DNA from: Planctomycetota bacterium
GTDB lineage: Bacteria > Planctomycetota > Planctomycetia > Planctomycetales > Planctomycetaceae
DNA: 5,973 nucleotides
Reading direction: 5' to 3'
Assembly (NCBI GenBank): GCA_024278285.1
Contig: JAJRTM010000633.1
Coordinates: forward strand, 1 to 5,973
Each line of letters starts with the position of its first letter. Position 1 is the first letter of the stretch. Position numbers and translations under genes: made by a program. Below the pieces are notes generated by a model that was not told where the DNA came from, did not search any database, and saw nothing but the letters and a program-made list of their open reading frames with translations. Positions 1-5,925 of the stretch are shown here, piece by piece.

Positions 1-246
1 AGAAACAACATCGAAACTACACCCTGCATCGTTCAACGATTTCAAAATACTTAAATTTGAATTCGCTTTGACGGAATAACAAATGACCGGATCACATTCA
101 GCAAATGCGGCTGCCAGTTCACGGTACTCGTGCAGGAATTTCTTTTCAGAATAGATCCAAAGTGGAGTGCCATGCTGCTTGGCGAGCTTTGCGACAGGAA
201 CCTCTTCACAATAAAGTTCGTTGTTTGGGTAATGAAATGCGTTCAT
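1..246 (-). CDS. lysA: Diaminopimelate decarboxylase, N-terminal part (cut by window edge)
   Basis: This is the start of a PLP-dependent fold-III decarboxylase that converts meso-2,6-diaminopimelate to L-lysine and CO2, the last step of lysine synthesis, in the cytoplasm. I translated the minus strand from the ATG at 246-244 and found 82 uninterrupted codons to the window edge. Residues 11-32 (LYCEEVPV...GTPLWIYS) match the usual LysA N-terminus. The segment [14 protein letters not shown] (residues 55-68) holds the PLP-binding lysine, K60, in the family motif Y-x-VKAN, and it is followed by GCSFDVVS (75-82), also typical. The remaining roughly 340 residues lie outside the window. The start is supported by family alignment; upstream there is only a weak purine stretch (GAAG, 4-6 nt away). 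The gene lies 119 bp downstream of the NIPSNAP gene, with repeat element A between them. An ornithine/arginine-type fold-III decarboxylase is the main alternative, but the N-terminal motif favours LysA. Confidence 0.88.
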   Translation of the reverse strand, partial: MNAFHYPNNELYCEEVPVAKLAKQHGTPLWIYSEKKFLHEYRELAAAFAECDPVICYSVKANSNLSILKSLNDAGCSFDVVS

Positions 247-365
247 AATTACTTCAAGAAAATGTAAGTTGTGCGTAGGGTGCGTTGCAACGCACCAATG
301 AGCGTTAGTTTCTGTCTCAATTTATGAAATAGGTGCGTCACGACGCACCCTACAGACCTACGGCC
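247..365. other. Spacer between the NIPSNAP gene and lysA
   Basis: This 119-bp gap is filled mainly by the inverted repeat pair described as element A. Its right arm ends 12 bp after the NIPSNAP stop codon. I see no convincing -10/-35 pair for lysA and no hairpin followed by a T-run in the minus-strand direction. If lysA is co-transcribed with the upstream genes, the mRNA here would carry two strong GC-rich hairpins. Confidence 0.6.
275..353. repeat. REPIN-like element A: two GTAG-headed hairpin repeats in inverted orientation
   Basis: The left arm (275-296) and right arm (332-353) are 22 bp each, inverted to one another, and match at 19 of 22 positions with a 35-bp spacer. Read inward, each arm is GTAG followed by an 18-bp hairpin with stem GGTGCGT/ACGCACC and a 4-nt loop. 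All three mismatches fall in that loop (TGCA in the left arm, CGTG in the right arm read inward), so the stems are perfectly conserved. The left copy is a perfect 18-bp palindrome. GTAG plus an adjacent hairpin is the known form of REP sequences processed by RAYT (TnpA_REP) transposases, and two REPs head-out make a REPIN. The architecture is seen directly; membership in a mobilised family is inference. Confidence 0.75.
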
Positions 366-1148
366 TTACTTTAGCGGTGAAAAATCGGTCGGGATGAGGA
401 ATTCATGCTTCACGCCCCCTTTGGTTGTCAGCGAACCGCCGCCCGCTATTTCTGATTGCTTGCGAGCATTTTGCCAGGCGGGATCTTTTGAGAAGTCGCC
501 AAACGATTTCTTGCGGGCTTGCTTATCTTTGTGTGAGATCAGATAAATCAGAGTATTCTCTGCCCCTTTCTGATCGGGCATGAGATCGAAATAGGCAATG
601 TTGGTGATGCCATGTTTGGCGAATAGTTTGAAGGTGTGATCACGAAAGCGGCTATGCAGATGCTTCAAGTTTCCTGGTGTTGCGGTGTAGGTTCGTAGCT
701 CGAACAGCCGCCCCGCCGTGTGTGATTTACTTGGGAACTCTGGTGAATAATCGGTCAACGTCAGGAAAGTTGAATCAACTTGGTGAATCAATCTTCCCTC
801 TTTGATTGATGCTTTATAGGCCGCTTTCCAATCGGAATCGTTCAAAAACCCCTTCCAACTGGCTGCACGGGCAGCACGGGACGGGTATTTCATGAAGTAG
901 ACGAGCCGTTTGTTTTCTTTTCCATCGGGAACAAAATAGGCAACATTCGTCATGCCATGTTTGGTAAACAATTCGCAGGTGTGATCACGAAACCGGGCGA
1001 GTAAATCGTCCAGCTTCCCATCATTCGTGTGATAGACTCGCATTTCATATACCGGACCAGATGTTTTTTGGTCTGCGTCAGCGAAATTTGTAATCGTAAG
1101 TAGCGCAGCCAGGCTACATAACAACGCAGCGAATTTTGATAGAAACAT
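366..1148 (-). CDS. Secreted protein with two tandem NIPSNAP domains
   Basis: The product is 260 residues. Residues 1-25 look like a Sec signal peptide: a lysine at position 5, a hydrophobic core, and an A-D-A|D cleavage site after A25. There is no lipobox, so it is probably released into the periplasm. Two homologous alpha/beta-barrel-type NIPSNAP domains follow, starting near 33 and 148. Each opens with (Y/F)E(M/L)R.Y (E35/R37/Y39 and E150/R152/Y154) and has RFRDHT..LF.KHG(M/I)TN(V/I)AYF about 15 residues later (52-72 and 167-187; H56/H64 and H171/H179). The offset between copies is 115 residues. NIPSNAP proteins belong to the dimeric alpha-beta barrel superfamily; fused tandem domains could form the barrel pair within one chain. 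The biochemical role is unknown. The ATG at 1148 has a strong GGGAGAGG ribosome site 6 nt upstream. The gene lies 98 bp downstream of the MMPL gene in the same direction, so co-transcription is possible. Confidence 0.9.
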   Translation of the reverse strand: MFLSKFAALLCSLAALLTITNFADADQKTSGPVYEMRVYHTNDGKLDDLLARFRDHTCELFTKHGMTNVAYFVPDGKENKRLVYFMKYPSRAARAASWKGFLNDSDWKAAYKASIKEGRLIHQVDSTFLTLTDYSPEFPSKSHTAGRLFELRTYTATPGNLKHLHSRFRDHTFKLFAKHGITNIAYFDLMPDQKGAENTLIYLISHKDKQARKKSFGDFSKDPAWQNARKQSEIAGGGSLTTKGGVKHEFLIPTDFSPLK

Positions 1149-1154
1149 AACTTG

Positions 1155-1162
1155 CCTCTCCC
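1155..1162 (-). promoter_or_regulatory. Ribosome binding site of the NIPSNAP gene
   Basis: The minus strand reads GGGAGAGG, then a 6-nt spacer (CAAGTT), then ATG at 1148-1146. This is the strongest Shine-Dalgarno match in the window and fixes the start just ahead of the signal peptide. It lies only 14 bp from the outer edge of repeat element B. Confidence 0.7.
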
Positions 1163-1175
1163 ATCAATTTGAAAA

Positions 1176-1250
1176 GTAGGTCAGGCTTTCCAGCCTGATG
1201 AATGTGGTCTCTACGAGTATTATTGCGTCAGGCTGGAAAGCCTGATCTAC
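1176..1250. repeat. REPIN-like element B: GTAG-headed hairpin pair overlapping the MMPL stop codon
   Basis: The left arm (1176-1198) and right arm (1228-1250) are 23 bp each, inverted, and match at 22 of 23 positions with a 29-bp spacer. Each arm is GTAG, one variable base (G or A), then a hairpin with stem TCAGGCT/AGCCTGA and loop TTCC. The single mismatch is the variable base after GTAG; stem and loop are identical. The flanks are also weakly inverted (GAAAA at 1171-1175 against GTTTTC at 1251-1256). The right-arm GTAG, read on the minus strand, provides the TAG stop of the MMPL gene at 1249-1247. Same architecture as element A but with an unrelated stem sequence, so a different REP family. 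Near-identity of the arms suggests a recent copy or continued selection (inference). Confidence 0.78.
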
Positions 1251-3763
1251 GTTTTCTTACTCCCTGGAGGATTAATTGCACCGAAGTAACGGGAATATTT
1301 TCCGAACAGTCCGCGTTCCAGCAGGACCAGATAACTGGGAACTAAAATTGGTCTTACCACAAAGGTATCTAATAGAACACCAAATGCCAACGCAAAACCG
1401 AGTTGCTGCATTCCGACCAGCGACCCCGCCATCAACGAACAAAACGTTCCGGCCATAATCAGACCACAACTTGAAATAATGCTTCCTGTTTTCGTGAGCG
1501 CAAGCAGCGTCCCTTTAATCGGTGTTGTCTCCCGGCGTTCTTCGTCGATCCGCGTGATCAGGAAAATGTTATAATCTTCTCCGATCGCAACAAGAATGGT
1601 GAGCAGGAACATGCGAACTTTCCAGTCCAGCCCCGCAAATCCGGTCGGATCCAATGCCCAGAAAACAGTAAAGGTTACGCCCAGGGTGACCAGATAACTA
1701 AAGAAGACCGTGGCAATCAGATACACACAAATGGCAGGTTTTCTCAACAGAACGACAAGCACGATGTAAACACCAATCAACACCAGAATTGCGACTTTAA
1801 TCTGGTCGGAATCGGTTGTGTTTTTCATATCGCGAATACTGGCTGTTGGCCCCAACGCGTACACATTGGTTTCCCCACTCATCAATAGCGGCAGTTCAGT
1901 TTCGAGTTCTTTTAAGACCCGGTTAAGCTGCTTGATGCTCCCTTGCGTAAAAGGATCTTGACTGAAAATGATATCTACTCTGGAAACATGTTCGGCGATT
2001 GGTTGTTTTTTTCCGACGTATTGATCCATGGTACGCCGCCTCATTGTGGTTCGCTTCGCTTTTTTCAGCAGCCCGGGCCCCTTCATCGATTCTTCCATTG
2101 AGTGTTGTTTTTCGATACTTTTGGGGGTCATCCCAAGAGGATAAGCGGAGCTGAAAATATCCTCGATCCCTAATTCCTTTCGGCGGCTGTAAAGCGAATC
2201 ACTCAATTTTTTCATCAACTGAACCTGCTTTTCACTCAGGAAGTTTTGCTCCTTATTGACGAGCAAAACTGTTGAAGGACCAAGAGTTCCAGCCGGGAAA
2301 TGCGCCTGCACTGCACGCGTTCCAACGACACTGCGGGCGTCATCGGGAAGCTCTGTCAGTAATCCATAACTCAAATAGTTGAAGCAGATAACAGCTATCA
2401 CTGCAAAGGGCATCATCAGCCCAATGAATCCAAACTGTAATTTCCCCGGCATCGCCGAAATAAGTAGAGCCAGTTTTTTCCAGAACCTTTCCAAAGGGTT
2501 GCTTTCAAGAATTCGACTCACCAAACTTGAACGGGAAACCCAGCCGGGAGTTTCGCCAGGATTTTCCTGTGCAATTTTGGGCCAGAACGCCCACTTCCCC
2601 ATCAGTCTTAGCAGAGTGGGAGTAAATGTCAGTGTGGCCATAAGTGCGACAAATATCCCCAGCGAAATCCCCATTCCTGCTTGTTGAAACTTCTTGTAGT
2701 CAGTGAAAATCATCATGCCGATTCCGACAATCGAAGTTCCTGCACTGGCCATTAGTGGTGCGACTGTTTTGGAGACAGCGTTACTGATCGCCTCATCGTA
2801 ATGCAACCCTGCTTCAAGCTCTTCCCGGTATCTTGCAATCAGGAACAAACAGTAGTCAACCCCTGCCCCGTAGGTGACAACGGTGACATAAATATCCATC
2901 GATTCAAACACGCCCATAATATTATTGGCGGCAAGTAAACTGAGAATCGCAATCACAACTTCCAGGACAATCATCACCGTTAGCAGCGGAATGAGAGCCA
3001 TGATTGGGGCTCGGTAAATGAGGATGAGCATTGTCACAATAAGAAAGACGGTGACCGATTCTGTGGCATTTGCACTTTGCTTGGCAGCCACGTTCATATC
3101 TCGACCGACCGTCGCGGTCCCGCTCATGGTCAATTCCAAACCGGGTGGTATCATTTTTCGAAACGTCGGATTTTCGAATATTAATTTTTCGATGGCAGAA
3201 ATAATCGAGCCATTACGAGCATCCAGAAAATCGTTCGGCAACTCCACCAAAATCATTGAAGCTTTGCCATCTTCACTTTGCAGCAGAGGACCAAGTAATG
3301 CATCGGTGTAGGTGATCACCGATTTAGCAGCTTCGTCGAAGTAGTCTTCTTCCGTTTTTTCAACATCCTGTCCGGAAGAATGGGCGGTTTCTTCCTGCAG
3401 ATTATGGTCAGCAATAATTTTTTCGAGCCTGGGACGTAAGTCGTCCTCGATAAAATCTAAGTCGCTTTTACGATCAATCCCTTTTTTTTCAAATTCTTCA
3501 GGAGTCGTCAAACCTTTCGGGCGAGAAGTTCGGCGAATATTCACAACCACCAGCGAGCGAAGCAGATCTTTTTCAAACGCCTGACGAAAAACTCTTTCCG
3601 CTTTCAGGGAGTCGGCTTCGGGAGGCAGGAAATCAAATTCCCCAGGTGAGACAACTTCACTGAAATCGGGGGCAAGGTAAGAAATGCTCACCAATCCGAA
3701 AATCCAGAGAAGGAGAAGTGGGATCCACCACCGAACGATGAATGCACTTCCTGACTTTAACAC
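1247..3763 (-). CDS. MMPL/RND-family inner-membrane transporter
   Basis: The product is 838 residues with the two-half RND/MMPL layout. One membrane span (about 11-31) is followed by a periplasmic domain (about 32-235), five spans (236-250, 253-278, 288-310, 335-354, 363-385) and a cytoplasmic linker (386-440). The second half has a span at 442-463, a second periplasmic domain (464-653) and five spans (654-673, 676-701, 715-737, 757-779, 786-812), 12 in all. GAGVDYCLFLIARYREEL (299-316) and AIGEDYNIFLITR (726-738) carry the Asp-Tyr pairs D303-Y304 and D730-Y731, matching the proton-relay dyads of mycobacterial MmpL3. It is therefore probably a proton-driven exporter of a lipid or other hydrophobic compound; the substrate cannot be told. 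Residues 565-577 form a strongly basic patch. No fusion-protein (HlyD/MFP) or outer-membrane partner gene is present here. The start is GTG. The stop lies inside repeat element B. Confidence 0.92.
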   Translation of the reverse strand: MLKSGSAFIVRWWIPLLLLWIFGLVSISYLAPDFSEVVSPGEFDFLPPEADSLKAERVFRQAFEKDLLRSLVVVNIRRTSRPKGLTTPEEFEKKGIDRKSDLDFIEDDLRPRLEKIIADHNLQEETAHSSGQDVEKTEEDYFDEAAKSVITYTDALLGPLLQSEDGKASMILVELPNDFLDARNGSIISAIEKLIFENPTFRKMIPPGLELTMSGTATVGRDMNVAAKQSANATESVTVFLIVTMLILIYRAPIMALIPLLTVMIVLEVVIAILSLLAANNIMGVFESMDIYVTVVTYGAGVDYCLFLIARYREELEAGLHYDEAISNAVSKTVAPLMASAGTSIVGIGMMIFTDYKKFQQAGMGISLGIFVALMATLTFTPTLLRLMGKWAFWPKIAQENPGETPGWVSRSSLVSRILESNPLERFWKKLALLISAMPGKLQFGFIGLMMPFAVIAVICFNYLSYGLLTELPDDARSVVGTRAVQAHFPAGTLGPSTVLLVNKEQNFLSEKQVQLMKKLSDSLYSRRKELGIEDIFSSAYPLGMTPKSIEKQHSMEESMKGPGLLKKAKRTTMRRRTMDQYVGKKQPIAEHVSRVDIIFSQDPFTQGSIKQLNRVLKELETELPLLMSGETNVYALGPTASIRDMKNTTDSDQIKVAILVLIGVYIVLVVLLRKPAICVYLIATVFFSYLVTLGVTFTVFWALDPTGFAGLDWKVRMFLLTILVAIGEDYNIFLITRIDEERRETTPIKGTLLALTKTGSIISSCGLIMAGTFCSLMAGSLVGMQQLGFALAFGVLLDTFVVRPILVPSYLVLLERGLFGKYSRYFGAINPPGSKKT

Positions 3764-4040
3764 GAATAAAACTCCAATCTCAACAAACGTAGCCTATAAA
3801 CTCGATGTAAATTTAGCGCAGCCAGCAAGTCGCGTCTCTGCTCCCTGAAACAAACCGCTAGGTGGGAACACCTGGAATGTGTTTTATAGAGTTTCGGAAC
3901 CTGAACTAGACTGGTCAAGCCTTGGACAGGGGTGAATCAAAAAAATGATCTTGTAATACTCAATCTGAATCTTTGAATATCTCAAATCAATATGAATCAG
4001 TGGTCACAAAGTCAGTGGGCGCCATTTATGATGGAGGAGA
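3764..4040. other. AT-rich spacer between nadA and the MMPL gene
   Basis: This 277-bp gap has no coding region I can support. It should hold the MMPL promoter, but I find no well-spaced -35/-10 pair: TTGACC (minus strand, 3915-3920 region) and a downstream TATAAA are 24 nt apart, too far for a standard sigma-70 promoter. A small hairpin, AGGTG-GGAA-CACCT, lies at 3860-3873. A minus-strand T7 run lies near 3940-3946, preceded only by weak dyads, so it is not a convincing nadA terminator. Unlike three other spacers here, this one has no paired REP-like repeat. Confidence 0.5.
3772..3775 (-). promoter_or_regulatory. Ribosome binding site supporting the GTG start of the MMPL gene
   Basis: The minus strand reads TTGGAG, then TTTTATTC, then GTG at 3763-3761. 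GGAG with an 8-nt spacer is a good Shine-Dalgarno placement. Reading upstream in frame, a TAG stop appears about 10 codons back with no ATG before it, so GTG is the best start and gives the expected short N-terminus before membrane span 1. Confidence 0.65.
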
Positions 4041-5033
4041 TCAGTTTTTCAGAAGGCTGCGTTCTAGAACACCTTTTGCCTGATCAAAATAAGGTTCCCA
4101 GGTGATTTCCGGGCTTCCATTTTTCAGGCAATCTCGCACTTTTTGCAGCGTATTGAGAGCCATGTGCGGGCAACGGTTGCAGGCACATGTTTCGCCAGTC
4201 GATTCCATTATTCCCGGCACAGGTATGAACGTATGCTGCGGGGCAATTTTTTGTAGTGGATAGATCATCGCAGATTCGGTCGCAACCAGAAACATTGTCG
4301 GCTCTTTTACCGATTTCACATACTGCCGCATTTTTTCTGTTCCACCGATGAAGTCAGAAACTTCCAGGATGTTTTGCGGACATTCCGGGTGGGCGATTAC
4401 TATTGAATCTGCATTGTTCTTTTTGGCTCGCAATAAATCCTGCAAACTGAAAATTTCGTGAACCATACACGCACCGGGCCACAAAATCATTTCGCGACCT
4501 GTTACTTCCATCAGATAACGCCCCAGATGTTGATCAGGAACAAACAAAATTTCCTGATCCGCTGGAATACGGTCGATGATTTCCTGGGCGTTGCCACTGG
4601 TAACGATCCAATCACACAAACTCTTCACCGCAGCAGACGTATTGATGTATGCAACCGTAACGATAGTGCGCCCCTCGGCTCGTAATTCATCCTGTCTGGC
4701 TTTTAGCTCAGGAGCCTGACAACTTTCCGCCAGCGAACAACCTGCAAGAAGATCGGGGACGAGGACTGTTTTTTTCGGGCTGAGAATTTTTGCAGATTCC
4801 CCCATAAAATGGACACCACAAAAAACAATTGTCGAATCCTCAATCGAAGCGGCATCACGAGCCAACTTCAAACTGTCTCCCGTGTAGTCTGCGATATCCT
4901 GAATGTCCCCATCGACGTAAAAGTGGGCCAGGATTTTCGCCCCTTTTTCTACTTTGAGCGCATCGATTTCTTCCATCAGATCGAGCGGATCTTCGTAAGG
5001 TTCAGTTTCTTTCTGAGCGAATGGAGTTCCCAT
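4041..5033 (-). CDS. nadA: Quinolinate synthase A
   Basis: NadA condenses iminoaspartate (made by NadB) with dihydroxyacetone phosphate to give quinolinate for de novo NAD synthesis, in the cytoplasm, using an oxygen-sensitive [4Fe-4S] cluster. The 330-residue length is normal for the family. Recognisable blocks are [22 protein letters not shown] (34-55), a GES-K-type helix followed by [14 protein letters not shown] (92-105), AYINTSA (128-134), VPDQHLG (165-171), WPGACMVHE (185-193), AHPEC (214-218) and [17 protein letters not shown] (280-296). The three expected cluster ligands are Cys99, Cys189 and Cys288. The last cysteine motif is CxCxxC (283, 285, 288) rather than the CxxCxxC of the E. 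coli enzyme. The ATG at 5033 has AGAGG 6 nt upstream. No nadB or nadC lies within the window, so nadA stands apart from its pathway partners here. Confidence 0.96.
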   Translation of the reverse strand: MGTPFAQKETEPYEDPLDLMEEIDALKVEKGAKILAHFYVDGDIQDIADYTGDSLKLARDAASIEDSTIVFCGVHFMGESAKILSPKKTVLVPDLLAGCSLAESCQAPELKARQDELRAEGRTIVTVAYINTSAAVKSLCDWIVTSGNAQEIIDRIPADQEILFVPDQHLGRYLMEVTGREMILWPGACMVHEIFSLQDLLRAKKNNADSIVIAHPECPQNILEVSDFIGGTEKMRQYVKSVKEPTMFLVATESAMIYPLQKIAPQHTFIPVPGIMESTGETCACNRCPHMALNTLQKVRDCLKNGSPEITWEPYFDQAKGVLERSLLKN

Positions 5034-5039
5034 TACAAA

Positions 5040-5044
5040 CCTCT
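5040..5044 (-). promoter_or_regulatory. Ribosome binding site of nadA
   Basis: The minus strand reads AGAGG, then TTTGTA (6 nt), then ATG at 5033-5031. The spacing is optimal and supports this start. Confidence 0.6.
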
Positions 5045-5118
5045 TTTCGTCTCTATTTGTACCGAATAAAGTAAGGGCCTGTTACTGGCCTGGTAAATTT
5101 CTTAAGTTGTTGCCAGTT

Positions 5119-5273
5119 GAACTGTTGCGTCTTTTTTTTCCAAAGTGTGTGCCACGGCTCTGTGAGCCGTGCAAACTGAAAACCAAACTTGAGTTTAGCA
5201 AGAGATTCTAACTCCAACGCATCACGGCTCACAGAGCCGTGGCACACGAAACAGTTAAATTACGCAACAGTTC
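5119..5273. repeat. Nested inverted-repeat element C (MITE/REPIN-like)
   Basis: Two layers of inverted repeat are visible. The inner arms (5147-5171 and 5223-5247) are a perfect 25-bp inverted pair with a 51-bp spacer. Each is GTGTGC followed by a hairpin with stem CACGGCTC/GAGCCGTG and loop TGT. The outer arms (5119-5130 and 5262-5273) are a perfect 12-bp inverted pair, GAACTGTTGCGT against ACGCAACAGTTC. Between outer and inner left arms lies a T8 run (5132-5139). The whole is 155 bp, codes for nothing and has terminal inverted repeats, so it resembles a miniature non-autonomous element with a REPIN core. No target-site duplication is evident. It lies 57 bp beyond the stop of the 155-residue gene and 85 bp ahead of nadA. 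Confidence 0.75.
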
Positions 5274-5330
5274 CGAGATGCAAAAAACTTCCCAGTCCCT
5301 ACCTTCCAGCTCAATTACCAGGTCAGCCTG

Positions 5331-5798
5331 CTATTGCTGACCACGCCCATGCTTCTCTTTATGAAAACTCTCCAATGTTCGCAGCAATCCTACAAGCCTG
5401 GGGTCTCTGGAGAAATCGTAAACTGGGTTTTTTGCATCAATGGCATGAAATTCAGCAGGAACTTGCCTGGCCAGTTCTTCAGGAGAGGCATCAAAATCAA
5501 TCACAACGTGTTCTTTGACCAGTTTGTAATCGAGCGATTTTTCATACCACTTGCCAGCGATTGGAACTGATTCCAAATCTTCCCAACTTCGGGGCCATGC
5601 TCCCTGATGTGATTTGACAAAATCTTCGGTGACGGAAAACATGACTCGCACCGCATAGTTTTGAGCATCTACCCCGTTATGCCAGCGGTAAAGTGAAATT
5701 CCAACACTCACAATAACTGCCAGGATCAGGCAGATCGTCAGAATCACTTTCCTGCGAAAATTCGTCCGCTCATCAGGTCCGGGGCCTATATGTGACAT
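5331..5798 (-). CDS. Single-pass membrane protein of unknown function (155 residues)
   Basis: I do not recognise a named family. Residues 1-17 are polar and end in basic residues (RTNFRRK), residues 18-37 form one hydrophobic span (VILTICLILAVIVSVGISLY), and the rest is soluble. The basic side is N-terminal, so by the positive-inside rule the C-terminal 118 residues should face the periplasm. The stretch after the span, AVRVMFSVTEDFVKSHQGAWPRSWEDLE (49-76), reads as a long helix followed by a G.WP.SW.DL segment. This is reminiscent of pseudopilin-like or anchored planctomycete proteins, but no prepilin peptidase site is present. The C-terminus (135-155) is basic. The ATG at 5798 has no clear Shine-Dalgarno sequence; the next in-frame methionine, M53, lies past the membrane span, so 5798 remains the best start. 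Coding status is supported by the coherent membrane topology. Confidence 0.7.
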   Translation of the reverse strand: MSHIGPGPDERTNFRRKVILTICLILAVIVSVGISLYRWHNGVDAQNYAVRVMFSVTEDFVKSHQGAWPRSWEDLESVPIAGKWYEKSLDYKLVKEHVVIDFDASPEELARQVPAEFHAIDAKNPVYDFSRDPRLVGLLRTLESFHKEKHGRGQQ

Positions 5799-5925
5799 TT
5801 CGTTTTCTATATTACTAACGTTAAATGTTTGTGAACGGTTCGCAGATATTTGAAAATACCGTTTTGGTTACGGCCGTCAGAACAGACCAGCCGCGCTGGG
5901 ATACTAACGGGCAATTTGTTTGAAT
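5799..5925. promoter_or_regulatory. Probable divergent promoter region
   Basis: This is the upstream region of the 155-residue gene on the minus strand and perhaps of a plus-strand gene beginning at 5926. On the minus strand, TTCACA followed 17 nt later by ATATAG is a weak promoter candidate a few bases ahead of the ATG. An inverted repeat AACGGT (5834-5839) / ACCGTT (5858-5863) with an 18-nt AT-rich centre could be an operator. Both are sequence resemblance only. Confidence 0.25.

Larger units (their letters stand above)
5034..5330. other. Spacer between the 155-residue protein gene and nadA
   Basis: This 297-bp gap holds the large nested inverted repeat C (5119-5273) and 85 bp of nadA leader. 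The leader contains the nadA ribosome site and a small repeat, with CAGGCC twice 5 nt apart on the minus strand near 5078-5093. An open frame of 64 codons on the minus strand (5247-5053) starts inside the repeat and is not believable as a gene. No terminator for the upstream gene is evident; a minus-strand T6 run at 5287-5282 lacks a preceding stem. Confidence 0.55.

Noticed and set aside
275..353. Element A as a CRISPR fragment or a rho-independent terminator
   Set aside because: There are only two copies and they are inverted rather than direct, and no T-run follows the hairpins in the minus-strand direction.
1272..1469. Open frame of 65 codons on the minus strand and 60 codons on the plus strand (1276-1458)
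   Set aside because: Both lie inside the MMPL gene in other frames, have no family features and no ribosome site.
2379..3311. Plus-strand open frames at 2379-2687 and 3018-3311
   Set aside because: Antisense to the MMPL gene, whose membrane topology and DY motifs run unbroken through this region.
3860..3873. Hairpin AGGTG-GGAA-CACCT as a fourth REP-like element
   Set aside because: It has a 5-bp stem, no GTAG head and no inverted partner, so chance is a sufficient explanation.
3880..3920. TTGACC / TATAAA as the MMPL promoter on the minus strand
   Set aside because: The hexamers are 24 nt apart, well beyond the 16-18 nt needed for a sigma-70-type promoter.
4458..5069. Plus-strand open frames at 4458-4685 and 4809-5069
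   Set aside because: Antisense to nadA, which is clearly the real gene here.
5034..5118. NAD-sensing riboswitch (nadA motif) in the nadA leader
   Set aside because: NAD riboswitches are known upstream of nadA in some bacteria, but this 85-bp leader shows only a small CAGGCC repeat and no multi-stem architecture that I can match.
5053..5247. Minus-strand open frame of 64 codons between nadA and the 155-residue gene
   Set aside because: It starts inside the right arm of element C and crosses both arms; its peptide contains the translation of the repeat, as does the plus-strand frame at 5189-5518.
5189..5570. Plus-strand open frames at 5189-5518 and 5334-5570
   Set aside because: Antisense to the 155-residue gene and partly made of repeat sequence; no protein-like features.
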